From the NCBI RefSeq assembly GCF_921293875.1, contig NZ_CAKLDI010000001.1, positions 1-64,000 on the forward strand: a stretch of 64,000 bases of DNA, written 5' to 3'. Source of the DNA: Vibrio stylophorae. Its GTDB lineage: Bacteria > Pseudomonadota > Gammaproteobacteria > Enterobacterales > Vibrionaceae. Positions within the stretch are counted from its first letter, which is position 1. Each line of letters starts with the position of its first letter. The notes under the pieces are model-generated. The model was not told where the DNA came from and ran no database searches. It saw only the letters and a list, made by a program, of their open reading frames with translations. The position numbers were made by a program, and so were the translations under genes. This document shows positions 50,520 through 60,406 of the stretch, in pieces.

Positions 50520-51293
50520 TTAAGCAGACAAGGCCGCTTTGACATAAACGTCAAAGCGGTTTTTTTTGGTTTCCATGCGCAGTGTGGGTGCGATGTGATT
50601 TAAATCGGGCGCGTAATCTGGGCGTTTGACCACCACGCGCTTGGTCGCTAAGGCCAGCGCAGGGGTCAGTAGATCGTCAGCATCTAAATCGCTGCCCACT
50701 AAGGTTTGAAACACTCGCATCTCTTTTTTAACGAGCGCGGATTTTTTCTTATGTGGAAACATTGGGTCAAGATAGACCACATCAATAGCTGGAAGCTCAG
50801 GGTCTTGCGCTCGTGCAAGTAGTGCTTGATGGCTGCTATCGTGATGCAGGGTCATGCGTTGCTGCATCCAAGGTCCAATTTCTGGATCTTGGTAGGCGCG
50901 TTGTAGACCATCTTCGAGCAGCGCTGCGACCACGGGGTGGCGCTCAACTAATTCGACACAACAACCCAAGCTTGCCAGCACAAAGGCATCGCGGCCAAGA
51001 CCTGCGGTAGCATCGAGTACGCGTGGTGTTTCACCTGACTTTAAGCCGATGGCTTTGGCAATGGCTTGTCCCTTACCACCACCAAATTTGCGGCGATGGG
51101 CCACTGCGCCCGCAGTAAAATCTACCATCACGGCGCCCTGTTTTGGCTCACTTTTGAGTTGCAAGCTGAGGCGCTGCTGATCGTCATAGCTTAAAACAAA
51201 ATCACTTTGTTCATCGATGGCGATGTGCCAGCGCAGAGCAAGTTGTTGAAGTTGTTCTAATTGGTCTGGGGTGCCCGTAAGCGTGACAGCCAT
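50520..51293 (-). CDS. rsmJ: 16S rRNA (guanine1516-N2)-methyltransferase RsmJ
   Basis: RsmJ (YhiQ) methylates G1516 of 16S rRNA. The 257-residue product has the SAM motif [20 protein letters not shown], the catalytic [18 protein letters not shown] region and the [19 protein letters not shown] segment, all diagnostic. It is transcribed alone on the minus strand and converges on the chitinase gene. Its 3' end contains the chitinase terminator hairpin on the plus strand. In E. coli it follows prlC. Confidence 0.95.
   Translation of the reverse strand: MAVTLTGTPDQLEQLQQLALRWHIAIDEQSDFVLSYDDQQRLSLQLKSEPKQGAVMVDFTAGAVAHRRKFGGGKGQAIAKAIGLKSGETPRVLDATAGLGRDAFVLASLGCCVELVERHPVVAALLEDGLQRAYQDPEIGPWMQQRMTLHHDSSHQALLARAQDPELPAIDVVYLDPMFPHKKKSALVKKEMRVFQTLVGSDLDADDLLTPALALATKRVVVKRPDYAPDLNHIAPTLRMETKKNRFDVYVKAALSA
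50534..50567 (+). terminator. Chitinase terminator embedded in the rsmJ coding region
   Basis: CCGCTTTGAC and GTCAAAGCGG enclose ATAAAC and are followed by eight T residues on the plus strand. It lies 45 bases past the chitinase stop and inside the last codons of rsmJ. Confidence 0.85.
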
Positions 51294-51353
51294 GGCGATC
51301 TCTTTGCGTCGAAATGGAAAGCGGCGAGTATAGCATCGCCGCTTTTTTTCTGC

Positions 51354-53810
51354 CTAGTGTGCGTGCGCTTTCTCGCTTCGCTCAATCAGTTGGCGCAGTG
51401 GCTCGGGACGTCCAAGGTGATAGCCTTGGGCATAATCGACGCCAATTTCGGCCAGTTTCTCTAGGCCTGCTTGGTTTTCCACAAATTCTGCAATGGTCAT
51501 CTTACCGAGCTCACGTGCCAGCTGGTGGATCGCTTTGACCATCGCAAAGTCCGCTTGGCTTTCGGCGATATCGCGTACAAACATGCCATCAATCTTGATG
51601 ATATCCACGGGTAGCTGCTTAAGGTAACCAAAGGAAGACAAGCCTGAGCCAAAGTCATCTAGCGCAATGCGACAGCCTAAATTGTGCAGCTCAGTAAAGA
51701 GGTGAATGGCGTTGTCGAGGTTATCGATGGCTGCGGTTTCAGTGATCTCCAAACTAAACAGTTGGTTGGCAACGCTGCTGTTATTGATGGATTCAATGAG
51801 CTCATCAATCAAATCGCGGTGACTCAAAGATTGGCCTGAGAGGTTGAGTGAAATACCACCCATTTGCGCCACCCACTGCGGGTATTGCTCAAGCAGATCG
51901 ATGGTACTTTGAATCACAAAACGGTCGATCTCATGAGCCATGCTGTAGCGCTCAGCGATGGGAATAAATAGTCCGGGCGAGATCATCTGGCCATTGGCAT
52001 CAAACATGCGCAGCAAAATTTCATAGCGCGTCTTGGCTTGTGGATCATTGATTGCGCAAATTGGTTGTGCGTAAAGCTCAAAGCATTCATTGAGTAAGGC
52101 GTGGCGAATTTGCGAAATCACCTCAAGCTCTTTTTCATGACGTTTGAGCTCTTCATCTTCACCGTGATAGATGTGAATGCGGTTGCGCCCCTCGCGCTTG
52201 GCGATATGACAGGCGGTGTCGGCGTGTGCGTGAACTTGCTGAGCCGAAACGCAGCGCTCATCGATCATTCGAATGCCGATGGAGCAGCCAACTTTGAATG
52301 GATTATCGTGCCAGTAGAATGGGTTTTCACTGAGCGCCGCAATAATTTTGTTGCCTAAATTGATCGCATCTTGCGCCGTGCATTGACGCAAAATAATTGC
52401 AAACTCATCGCCACTGAGTCGCGCGAGCAGTGCATTGGGTGGTGCTTGTTGTGACATCACACTGGCCGCTTGTTTGAGGGCCTGATCGCCTGCATTGTGG
52501 CCGGCTAGCTCGTTAATCATCTTAAATTGATCAAGGTCGATATAGAGCAAGGCAAATAACTGCTGGTTGCGCCGCGCATTATCTAAGGTCAGGCTCAGCT
52601 GTTGTTCAAAGTGGTTGCGATTAAATAAGCCGGTCAGCGGGTCATGATGGGCATGACGAATCAGCTGCTCGGTGAGATTTTTATGCGCGGTGATATCCTC
52701 ACCGACCAACAAATATTGCTGGTTATTTTCATCAAATCGCGCATTTTCACTAACCCAAACTGAGGTGCCGTGCGCGCTTTGGAAACGCACTTGGCGTTTG
52801 TCGCTGACGCCATTTTTGGCGGTGCGCTGAAAAAATTGCTCAATGGTTTGATGGTCATTGAGGTAAAAATCGGTGATATCTTTGCCGACCAACTCATGGG
52901 GTTGGTAGCCTAAGCGTGATGCGGCATATTGGTTGATCGAAACAATAAGGCTGTTGCGATCTAAGGTCATCAGCATGACGGGCTGTTGATCGTAGAGCAT
53001 GCGGTAGTTGGCTTCGCTTTGACGAATGCGCGACTCCATATGGCGACGGGTGCTGACATCGCGCGCTTCAACCATATAGAAAGGTGGCTCGTTTTCCACT
53101 GGTGGTAGCTGGCGAATCCCAAGCTCAATGACGCACTCTCCACGGTGTGGGTGATAGGCGAGAATTTCGCAATAACCGCTGTTTTGGTCTTGGGCAAAGT
53201 GGAATTGCGCCAAAATTTGTCGTTGTGCGTTGGCCGGCCACAGGGTGAGATCCCAAAATAGTGGCTTACCGTTGACTTGGAAAAAGTGCTGACTGGCGGT
53301 GTTGTAGGACTCAATCCGCCCCTCTTTGTCCAAGATTAAAATAAACTGAAAACTCTGCTCAAAGATGCCGTTAAATAAGGCTTTATTGTGTTTGAGTTTT
53401 TGTTGGCTGGTTTTGAGCCGAGTGACCATGGTCACTAGAACGGCAATTACAATACTAAAAAGAGCCACTAGAATAAGGGCAACAATGATTTCACTTTGGT
53501 AGCGTTGCAGCATAGATTGGTTTGGTTTGGCAGTTAATGGCGAATCAAATGAAATAACCGGTTCTACTTTTGTCTGTGAACGATGAAAAGTAGGATAAAA
53601 TTGGAATTGTGTTGAATTGGCAGGGTGACCTTTGCGGGTAAGATTATTAAAATCGAGTATTCCGTGAACTCGATCGCTCTCCTCAAATAAATTGCGCGAA
53701 AAAACCTTGGTCCATTCGAATGCTTGATGATATGAATGGCCGAGCATCACTTCTTGAGCTGACGCAATACTGGTTACAAAAATTGCGACGCAGGAAAGCA
53801 GAACGCGCAT
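51354..53810 (-). CDS. PAS-PAS-GGDEF-EAL cyclic-di-GMP protein with reduced periplasmic sensor
   Basis: The 818-residue product has a signal peptide (about 1-19), a short periplasmic part (20-107) and a membrane helix (108-129), followed by two PAS domains, a GGDEF and an EAL domain. The GGDEF signature is ARLSGDEFAI (SGDEF) with a full DQFKMI substrate region, so some cyclase activity is possible. The EAL motif reads EIL (RYEILLRM) and keeps its glutamate; DDFGSGLSSFGYLKQLP and IKIDGMFV are intact, so phosphodiesterase activity is likely. The periplasmic start, HSYHQAFEWTKVFSRN, resembles sensor domains that are usually much longer. ATG 53810 follows AGGA by five bases. Confidence 0.9.
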   Translation of the reverse strand: MRVLLSCVAIFVTSIASAQEVMLGHSYHQAFEWTKVFSRNLFEESDRVHGILDFNNLTRKGHPANSTQFQFYPTFHRSQTKVEPVISFDSPLTAKPNQSMLQRYQSEIIVALILVALFSIVIAVLVTMVTRLKTSQQKLKHNKALFNGIFEQSFQFILILDKEGRIESYNTASQHFFQVNGKPLFWDLTLWPANAQRQILAQFHFAQDQNSGYCEILAYHPHRGECVIELGIRQLPPVENEPPFYMVEARDVSTRRHMESRIRQSEANYRMLYDQQPVMLMTLDRNSLIVSINQYAASRLGYQPHELVGKDITDFYLNDHQTIEQFFQRTAKNGVSDKRQVRFQSAHGTSVWVSENARFDENNQQYLLVGEDITAHKNLTEQLIRHAHHDPLTGLFNRNHFEQQLSLTLDNARRNQQLFALLYIDLDQFKMINELAGHNAGDQALKQAASVMSQQAPPNALLARLSGDEFAIILRQCTAQDAINLGNKIIAALSENPFYWHDNPFKVGCSIGIRMIDERCVSAQQVHAHADTACHIAKREGRNRIHIYHGEDEELKRHEKELEVISQIRHALLNECFELYAQPICAINDPQAKTRYEILLRMFDANGQMISPGLFIPIAERYSMAHEIDRFVIQSTIDLLEQYPQWVAQMGGISLNLSGQSLSHRDLIDELIESINNSSVANQLFSLEITETAAIDNLDNAIHLFTELHNLGCRIALDDFGSGLSSFGYLKQLPVDIIKIDGMFVRDIAESQADFAMVKAIHQLARELGKMTIAEFVENQAGLEKLAEIGVDYAQGYHLGRPEPLRQLIERSEKAHAH

Positions 53811-53957
53811 ATACATCCTATGGCATATCACTAAGGGTTGAGGTGAGATCACACTTTGCCAAGCCGTAGATTAGAGCGATAAATAAAATACGGTCAACTG
53901 CTTATTCTGAATATTGAGTCGGCCATAATAAATTCACCAAACGATTGCGTTAAAAAC

Positions 53958-54419
53958 ATGAAACAACAAGCAAAAATCGATGATTTAGATCGCGCCATTT
54001 TGGCGGCATTAATGGATGACGCAAAGACGCCTTATGCTGAATTAGGTAAGCGTTTTAATGTCAGTCCGGCCACGGTTCATGTGCGCGTAGAAAAAATGCG
54101 TACCAGTGGTTTGATCGCAGGTACCGAAGTGGTGGTCAACAGTAAGATGTTGGGCTACGACGTTTGCTGTTTTATCGGCATTAACCTCAATGCTGCGCGT
54201 GATTATCAGTCTGCTCTGGATAAGCTCAACGCACTTGATGAAGTGGTAGAAGCCTATTACACCACCGGTGCTTACAATATTTTCGTGAAATTGATGTGCC
54301 GAAATATTGATGAGTTGCAGCATGTGCTGATCAATAAGCTGCAAGCGATTGACGAAGTGCAATCCACAGAGACACTGATTTCACTGCAAAATCCAATCAA
54401 ACGTAATGTGATCCCCTAA
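53958..54419 (+). CDS. asnC: AsnC, Lrp-family regulator
   Basis: AsnC activates asparagine synthetase A and responds to asparagine in E. coli. The 153-residue product has an N-terminal helix-turn-helix (LDRAILAALMDDAKTPYAEL, then FNVSPATVHVRVEKMRTSGL) and a C-terminal RAM effector domain (DEVVEAYYTTGAYNIFVKL), with strong resemblance to E. coli AsnC. asnA is not in the window. No strong ribosome site is visible before the ATG. It diverges from the PAS-GGDEF-EAL gene and ends in a bidirectional terminator. Confidence 0.92.
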   Translation: MKQQAKIDDLDRAILAALMDDAKTPYAELGKRFNVSPATVHVRVEKMRTSGLIAGTEVVVNSKMLGYDVCCFIGINLNAARDYQSALDKLNALDEVVEAYYTTGAYNIFVKLMCRNIDELQHVLINKLQAIDEVQSTETLISLQNPIKRNVIP

Positions 54420-54454
54420 CCGGATGACGATGTTGGTCGCCCTCGGTGACGCAA

Positions 54455-54484
54455 TAAAAAAGCACGCCTTGGCGTGCTTTTTTG
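54455..54484. terminator. Bidirectional terminator between asnC and gppA
   Basis: AAAAAAGCACGCC and GGCGTGCTTTTTT give a stable stem with A and T runs on either side. Confidence 0.95.
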
Positions 54485-54510
54485 CTTTGCTTTTGTTTTG
54501 CATGAGCGAA

Positions 54511-55998
54511 TTAATCGGCGCTGGTGCAAATACTGAGCGGCCAGCCCATATCACTGTGACGCACCGCTTCTTGCTGTAATTCAAAGGCGATGAGCGGATG
54601 CTGATTGAGCCAAGTTTGGGCGATGGTCAGCTGCCAGTTGCCTTGCTCACAGCATAACTGTGCAGGCACGCTTTGCGGATAGGTGCGACGCTGCCCCAAA
54701 ATTACTGACAGACGCAGTAGGCGTAAACAAAAAATCGCTTGTTGTGGCGGTAGCGCATGCTGGCAATCGAGCGGCTGCAACGGCTCATGACAGCGTGCTA
54801 AAAGCTGTGCTAGAAAGTCTTGCTGTGAGCGGCTAAAGCCGGGCATATCGCTGTGGCGAATAATGTAAGCGCCGTGCTGATTCGCCCCTTTGAAATTAAT
54901 GGTCATGCCAATTTCATGTACGCGTGCGGCGCTCGTTAACAGCGGTGCAATGGCTTGCTGATCAGCTTCAGACAATGCATGTAGTAGCTGACTAGCAACG
55001 CCAGCGACATGGTTGGCATGAGCGTTATCAAGACAATAGTGGGTCATCAGCTGATGAATGGTGCGCTCACAGTTGTCTTCGTTTTGCGGTTTGGCATCGG
55101 GCAACATGCCGTAGATTAAACCTTCACGCAGCGCGCCACCCGCTAGGGTCATGCTGTGAATGGCAAAGCGCTCAAAAATCGCGATTAAAATGGCTAATCC
55201 ACTTGGAAAGACCAGTGCGCGCTCTAGCGTCAAGCCATCAATATCCAACTCTTCTAAGCGGCCGTTTTCAATCGCCAGTTGTTTGAGGCGATAAAGCTTA
55301 TCGAGGGTGATCTGCTCATCCATCCCCTGCGCCATCATAATCTCTTGCAGCGCTTGTACCGTACCACTGGCACCGACGCAGAGATCCCAACCTAAATTGA
55401 GATAATCGGCTTCTACAGGGGCGAGCATGGTTTTGGCGGCGGCAATGGCGGTATCAAAATTGCTGGCGTTGAGGCAGCGATCGCTAAAGTAGCGCTCAAG
55501 CCAAGTCACGCAGCCCATTTTTAGGCTATTGAGTAGTTTGGCTTGGGTTTGTTCACCAATGATCAGTTCAGTGCTGGCACCGCCGATATCCACCACGAGG
55601 CGTTTCCCATGACCACTGGTGGTATAGGCAACGCCTTGATAGATGGTGGCTGCTTCTTGTTCACCATCGATCACTTGAATGTCGTGGCCAAGCACCTGCT
55701 TGGCCCGCACAAGGAAGTCGGCCGCATTGACTGCGACCCGCAACGTTGCGGTGCCCACCACACGAATATGCTCGGTGGGGATGTCTTGTAAGCGCTCAGC
55801 GAACAGAGCTAAGCACGCCAATCCGCGTTCGATGGCGGCTTCACTAAGCACATTATTTTGGTCTAAACCGCTGGCTAAACGCACTTTGCGTTTAATTTTT
55901 GCCACGGTTTGTACCCGACCTGCAACGTGGCGTACTAGCCACATATGAAAGCTATTTGAGCCTAAATCGATGGCTGCATAGAGAGACGATGACGCCAT
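54511..55998 (-). CDS. gppA: Guanosine pentaphosphatase / exopolyphosphatase GppA
   Basis: GppA converts pppGpp to ppGpp and can degrade polyphosphate. The 495-residue product begins YAAIDLGSNSFHMWLVRH, the ASKHA-type phosphate motif, and contains VVDIGGASTELIIGEQTQ and CVGASGTVQALQEI. A C-terminal HD-like helical domain follows (ARVHEIGMTINFKGANQHGA). The ATG has AAGGAAGTTT upstream. It lies 27 bases after rhlB and is probably cotranscribed with it, as in enterobacteria. Confidence 0.95.
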   Translation of the reverse strand: MASSSLYAAIDLGSNSFHMWLVRHVAGRVQTVAKIKRKVRLASGLDQNNVLSEAAIERGLACLALFAERLQDIPTEHIRVVGTATLRVAVNAADFLVRAKQVLGHDIQVIDGEQEAATIYQGVAYTTSGHGKRLVVDIGGASTELIIGEQTQAKLLNSLKMGCVTWLERYFSDRCLNASNFDTAIAAAKTMLAPVEADYLNLGWDLCVGASGTVQALQEIMMAQGMDEQITLDKLYRLKQLAIENGRLEELDIDGLTLERALVFPSGLAILIAIFERFAIHSMTLAGGALREGLIYGMLPDAKPQNEDNCERTIHQLMTHYCLDNAHANHVAGVASQLLHALSEADQQAIAPLLTSAARVHEIGMTINFKGANQHGAYIIRHSDMPGFSRSQQDFLAQLLARCHEPLQPLDCQHALPPQQAIFCLRLLRLSVILGQRRTYPQSVPAQLCCEQGNWQLTIAQTWLNQHPLIAFELQQEAVRHSDMGWPLSICTSAD

Positions 55999-56025
55999 AA
56001 ACTTCCTTGCTTTCCTGTGCGCAAC

Positions 56026-57324
56026 TTAGTTGCTGCGACGACCGCGATGATTACGGTTGTTGTTGCCACCACGATTGTTATTACCACCGCTACGGCGATT
56101 GTTGCCACCAGTTTGTGGGCGACGTGGTAAATGCAATGCTTTTGGCAAATCGGTGAGCAGCGCGCTGCGATCATATTCAGACACTGGAATGGAGTGTTCG
56201 ATATAGGTTTCAATCGCTGGCAAGTTAATCGCAAAGCGTTCACAAGCAAAGCTGATGGAGTAACCGCTGGCACCTGCACGACCAGTACGACCGATACGGT
56301 GTACATAGTCCTCACAATCATCCGGCAGATCGTAGTTAAATACATGGGTCACGGAAGGAATGTGCAAACCACGCGCGGCAACATCGGTTGCCACCAAAAT
56401 GTCGAGCTCGCCTTGGGTAAATTCTTCCAAAATACGCACGCGTTTTTTCTGCGGAACATCACCTGTGAGTAGACCAACACGCAGTTCGTCAGCTGCAAGG
56501 TGACACCAAATTTGCTCACAGGCAGACTTGGTATTGGCAAAAATAATCGCACGCTCTGGCCACTCTTCTTCAATCAAAGTTTGCAGCAGTGGCATTTTGT
56601 CTTCGTTGGACGGGTAGAACAGCTCTTCAGTGATGCGATGACCGGTTTTTTGGGTCGGTTCGACTTCCACATATTCAGCATCGTTCATATGCTCAAAGGC
56701 CAACTCGCGTACGCGATGTGACAAAGTCGCGGAGAACATCAGGTTCAAGCGCTCTGCAGTTTTTGGCATTTGGCGGAACAAGTAGTAAATATCTTTAATA
56801 AAACCAAGGTCGAACATGCGATCGGCTTCATCAAGCACCACCACTTGAATCGCGCCTAGGCTAATGGTGCGCTTCTTAGCAAAATCGATCACACGTCCAC
56901 AGGTGCCGATCAGCACATCAACACCATTTTCTAGCGTCGCTTGTTGCTTATCATAGCCCTCACCACCGTAGGCAAGACCTGCAGTGAGACCCGTTGATTC
57001 AATGAGCGGTGCCGCATCTTTGTGAATTTGAATCGCTAATTCACGAGTTGGGGCTAAAATAATCGCACGCGGTTGATTTTGTTTGCGTGTCTCTGCCGCT
57101 GGGTGAGTCAACAGGTGGTTAAAAGTGGCAGTCAAAAAGGCCAGGGTTTTCCCGGTACCTGTTTGCGCTTGACCTGCGATATCTCGGCCGGAGAGCACCA
57201 CCGGCAACGCCAAAGCTTGAATGGGAGTACAAAAGTTAAACCCTTTTTGTTCCAAACCCTTTAAAACGCTAGGCTCCAAGCCTAGGTCGGCGAATTTTTG
57301 CTCTGTCATATGTGTATTTTTCAT
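56026..57324 (-). CDS. rhlB: DEAD-box RNA helicase RhlB
   Basis: RhlB unwinds structured RNA for the degradosome. The 432-residue product has the Q motif [12 protein letters not shown], Walker [17 protein letters not shown], the DEAD box [11 protein letters not shown], and [10 protein letters not shown]. Motif Ib reads TCGR where most helicases have TPGR and E. coli RhlB has TTGR. The basic tail ([13 protein letters not shown]) is of the RNA-binding type. Start ATG 57324 matches the E. coli start (MKNTHMTEQ-like); ATG 57330 is an in-frame alternative. It diverges from trxA. Confidence 0.95.
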   Translation of the reverse strand: MKNTHMTEQKFADLGLEPSVLKGLEQKGFNFCTPIQALALPVVLSGRDIAGQAQTGTGKTLAFLTATFNHLLTHPAAETRKQNQPRAIILAPTRELAIQIHKDAAPLIESTGLTAGLAYGGEGYDKQQATLENGVDVLIGTCGRVIDFAKKRTISLGAIQVVVLDEADRMFDLGFIKDIYYLFRQMPKTAERLNLMFSATLSHRVRELAFEHMNDAEYVEVEPTQKTGHRITEELFYPSNEDKMPLLQTLIEEEWPERAIIFANTKSACEQIWCHLAADELRVGLLTGDVPQKKRVRILEEFTQGELDILVATDVAARGLHIPSVTHVFNYDLPDDCEDYVHRIGRTGRAGASGYSISFACERFAINLPAIETYIEHSIPVSEYDRSALLTDLPKALHLPRRPQTGGNNRRSGGNNNRGGNNNRNHRGRRSN

Positions 57325-57448
57325 TCGCATAGAATATCAGCTAAGGGTTGCAATACGAAACGGATTCAATTCAAATAGGGCAACATTTGTCAATCTCGTG
57401 TCAATTTGGCAACAGATGGACAGAAAAAATAAACAATTGGAGTAGAAG

Positions 57449-57775
57449 ATGAGCGATAAGATTGTTCAGCTTAGTGATGACAGCTTTGAAGCAGATGTAC
57501 TAAAAGCTGAGGCCCCAGTTCTGGTTGACTTTTGGGCAGAATGGTGTGGTCCTTGTAAAATGATCGCCCCAATTCTTGACGAGATTGCTGACGAGTACGA
57601 CGGCAAACTTAAAGTATGCAAACTCAATATCGACAACAATGCGGCAACCCCGCCGAAGTTCGGTATTCGTGGTATCCCTACCCTGTTGCTATTTAAAGAC
57701 GGCGCAGTCGCTGCAACCAAGGTAGGCGCTCTTTCTAAAACTCAACTGAAAGAGTTCCTAGACGCCAATCTATAA
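57449..57775 (+). CDS. trxA: Thioredoxin 1
   Basis: TrxA is the cytosolic disulfide reductase. The 108-residue product has the active site WCGPC (Cys33 and Cys36), the cis-proline loop [11 protein letters not shown] and the ending [12 protein letters not shown], all standard. GGAGTAGAAG precedes the ATG. It sits between rhlB and rho, in the usual gammaproteobacterial order, and is followed by its own terminator. Confidence 0.98.
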   Translation: MSDKIVQLSDDSFEADVLKAEAPVLVDFWAEWCGPCKMIAPILDEIADEYDGKLKVCKLNIDNNAATPPKFGIRGIPTLLLFKDGAVAATKVGALSKTQLKEFLDANL

Positions 57776-57804
57776 TTGCGATGGCGTTCACTATCCGTGT
57801 GTAA

Positions 57805-57827
57805 CCCCGTGTTGCACACGGTTTTTA
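57805..57827 (+). terminator. Terminator after trxA
   Basis: CCGTGT, the loop TGC and ACACGG are followed by five T residues, about 30 bases after the trxA stop. Confidence 0.85.
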
Positions 57828-57992
57828 TTGGTTGTTTACTAGACGATATCAACTTTTGGTGCTAAGTTTAGCGCACTTAAGCAATTCAGCATCAATGCTG
57901 CTTGACTCCGACTTTCAACCCATCCTCAGGGTTGTTCAATTTCCCTAACTCAACACGAATCCTCGATTGTGACAAACAAGAAACCCACCACA
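57828..57992 (+). promoter_or_regulatory. Leader region of rho
   Basis: This 165-base gap must carry the rho promoter and leader; rho is autoregulated in E. coli by Rho-dependent termination in its leader. A hairpin built from AAGCA/TGCTT and AGCAT/ATGCT lies at about 57877-57901. The downstream part is C-rich and poor in G (TTTCAACCCATCC and on), which suits Rho binding. No leader peptide like E. coli RhoL is apparent. Confidence 0.45.
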
Positions 57993-59252
57993 ATGAACTT
58001 AACTGAATTGAAGAAACTGCAAGTCTCCGACCTGGTTACGCTAGGCGAAGAGATGGGGCTAGAAAACCTCGCTCGAATGAGAAAGCAAGATATGATCTTC
58101 GCCATTCTGAAGCAGCACGCGAAGAGCGGTGAAGACATTTTCGGTGACGGTGTTCTCGAAATTCTTCAAGATGGTTTTGGTTTCCTCCGCAGCGCTGACA
58201 GTTCTTACCTCGCTGGTCCTGACGACATCTACGTCTCTCCTAGTCAAATTCGCCGTTTCAACCTTCGCACTGGTGACAGTATTTCAGGCAAGATTCGCCC
58301 ACCGAAAGATGGCGAGCGCTATTTTGCGTTGTTGAAAGTAAACCAAGTGAACTTTGACCGACCAGAGAACGCGCGCAATAAGATTCTGTTTGAGAACTTG
58401 ACGCCACTGCACGCCAACGAGCGTATGGTGATGGAGCGTGGTAATGGTTCAACTGAGGATATCACTGCACGTGTGTTGGATTTGGCTTCGCCAATCGGTA
58501 AGGGTCAACGTGGTCTGATTGTGGCACCGCCAAAAGCGGGTAAAACCATGTTGCTACAAAACATCGCACAGAGCATTACCTACAACCACCCTGAGTGTGA
58601 GTTGATGGTTCTGCTGATTGATGAGCGTCCTGAGGAAGTGACTGAGATGCAACGCCTAGTCAAAGGTGAAGTGGTTGCATCAACCTTTGATGAGCCAGCA
58701 AGCCGTCACGTACAGGTTGCTGAAATGGTGATTGAGAAGGCCAAGCGTCTGGTTGAACACAAAAAAGACGTGGTGATTCTACTCGACTCCATTACCCGTT
58801 TGGCACGTGCTTACAACACAGTGGTACCAAGCTCAGGCAAGGTATTGACTGGTGGTGTGGATGCCAATGCCCTACATCGTCCAAAACGTTTCTTTGGTGC
58901 GGCGCGTAATGTTGAGGAAGGTGGTAGCTTGACCATCATCGCAACCGCATTGGTGGATACGGGTTCGAAGATGGATGAAGTGATCTACGAAGAGTTCAAG
59001 GGTACCGGTAACATGGAACTGCACTTGTCTCGTAAGATTGCTGAAAAACGCGTATTCCCAGCGATTGATTTCAACCGCTCAGGCACCCGTCGTGAAGAGC
59101 TGTTGACCAAGCCTGATGAACTTCAGAAGATGTGGATTCTTCGTAAGATTGTTCATCCAATGGGCGAAACTGAAAGCATGGAATTCCTCATCGATAAATT
59201 GGCCATGACCAAAACCAATGATGAATTCTTTGACGCAATGCGCCGCTCTTAA
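57993..59252 (+). CDS. rho: Transcription termination factor Rho
   Basis: Rho is the hexameric RNA helicase that ends transcription. The 419-residue length equals that of E. coli. The RNA-binding domain has [20 protein letters not shown], the ATPase has the P-loop [13 protein letters not shown], Walker [15 protein letters not shown], and the Q-loop region [20 protein letters not shown]. The start ATG 57993 gives MNLTELKKL, as in E. coli; the longer frame from 57969 is not supported. No strong ribosome site is seen. Confidence 0.98.
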   Translation: MNLTELKKLQVSDLVTLGEEMGLENLARMRKQDMIFAILKQHAKSGEDIFGDGVLEILQDGFGFLRSADSSYLAGPDDIYVSPSQIRRFNLRTGDSISGKIRPPKDGERYFALLKVNQVNFDRPENARNKILFENLTPLHANERMVMERGNGSTEDITARVLDLASPIGKGQRGLIVAPPKAGKTMLLQNIAQSITYNHPECELMVLLIDERPEEVTEMQRLVKGEVVASTFDEPASRHVQVAEMVIEKAKRLVEHKKDVVILLDSITRLARAYNTVVPSSGKVLTGGVDANALHRPKRFFGAARNVEEGGSLTIIATALVDTGSKMDEVIYEEFKGTGNMELHLSRKIAEKRVFPAIDFNRSGTRREELLTKPDELQKMWILRKIVHPMGETESMEFLIDKLAMTKTNDEFFDAMRRS

Positions 59253-59271
59253 GTTGCCATTGCGATAGAAT

Positions 59272-59299
59272 AAAAAGACGCCAATTTGGCGTCTTTTTA
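59272..59299 (+). terminator. Terminator after rho
   Basis: AAAAAGACGCC and GGCGTCTTTTT enclose AATT; it lies about 20 bases after the rho stop. Confidence 0.95.
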
Positions 59300-59365
59300 T
59301 TATTTTTGCTGATTGTAAAAGATTCAATCAGCGCAGTGACCTTATCTGCAGGGAGGTGGATAAGA

Positions 59366-60343
59366 ATGCATCGGCTGATTTGCCTATGCTGTTGCTGTTT
59401 ATTGTGGTGGCCGCGGGTATGGGCCTATCAGCTGGATGAGGTTCAGCTGAACCACTATCAGCAACAAGCTCAAATGGCCTTCGCGCCTTTAAAATCCTTA
59501 CTACAGGATCATGATTTTGATCGCTTAGAGCATCGTCTGCGCGGTTTTGACCGGCCGACAGAAGAGGCTCTGCGCCTGTCTTTGGTGCAAAGTATTCAGC
59601 CTGAACAGTTGAATGCAGCCTTGGTTACTTGGCTGGCTAATCAGCCCAATGTGCAGGTGATGGTGAGCGAGCAAGGTGATGGTTACGTGTTGCGTCATTT
59701 GGCATTTGACTATGCCGCGCCGCGACAATATTTATTGTCGCTGTGGTTTAAAAATGGCCAGCAGCAGCGGTTATACCAAGATATCGAAAATAACGGCCTC
59801 AGTTTATCGCTCTTTCTGATGGATGTGGAACGACGTCATTATCAGCAGCGTCGCGATAACTTGATTGCGGTAATTCCCAGCCTGTCACATCTCGCGATTC
59901 AACATTTCCGCCAGCAGTTTCTCGACCAAGGTAGCCTTATTTGGCTGCCGGATAATGGCGTGCTGTCTGCGTTGGCGCAGCGCACCGGCGATCCGGCACT
60001 CTATCATCTATTGTGGCGTCGCCGCGCCGATCATTACAGTTTAGCGGCGCTCAATGCGCTGGCGCAGCAATCCAATCAGCAATGGCAAATTCAGCAGTTA
60101 TTGGTCGCCGCTGAAAATCAGGGACTGAGAAAAGCCGCGATTATGCAGCTGGCTCAGTTACAACATTTGGCACCCGCATCGACCGCGCAGTTGTTATCAC
60201 AGATTAGTACCGCGCATGGTGAAGACGTCGCGGTGCTGATGCAGCAAGCGGGCCATCAGCAGTGGTTGGCTGAGCAACTGACCAAAAGTCAGGGGATGGC
60301 GCGTAAACATCTACTGAATGCATTGAATCACCCTATTCCCTGA
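59366..60343 (+). CDS. Exported protein of unknown function with cysteine-rich signal peptide
   Basis: I do not recognise this 325-residue protein. It begins MHRLICLCCCCLLWWPRVWA, a hydrophobic signal with six cysteines in nine residues, followed by a mature part with few cysteines. The rest is soluble, helix-forming and very rich in glutamine and leucine (QQLLVAAENQ, LAQLQHLAPASTAQLL), suggestive of alpha-helical repeats. No catalytic motif is apparent. GGGAGGTGG is a strong ribosome site for ATG 59366, which settles the start. It lies between rho and ubiD and is probably periplasmic. Codon use is like that of its neighbours. Confidence 0.8.
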   Translation: MHRLICLCCCCLLWWPRVWAYQLDEVQLNHYQQQAQMAFAPLKSLLQDHDFDRLEHRLRGFDRPTEEALRLSLVQSIQPEQLNAALVTWLANQPNVQVMVSEQGDGYVLRHLAFDYAAPRQYLLSLWFKNGQQQRLYQDIENNGLSLSLFLMDVERRHYQQRRDNLIAVIPSLSHLAIQHFRQQFLDQGSLIWLPDNGVLSALAQRTGDPALYHLLWRRRADHYSLAALNALAQQSNQQWQIQQLLVAAENQGLRKAAIMQLAQLQHLAPASTAQLLSQISTAHGEDVAVLMQQAGHQQWLAEQLTKSQGMARKHLLNALNHPIP

Positions 60344-60406
60344 GGGTGTTCTTACACGGTTCGGTGGTTATAATGATTGTCATTCCCTCAGCAATGGACG
60401 CCTTTT

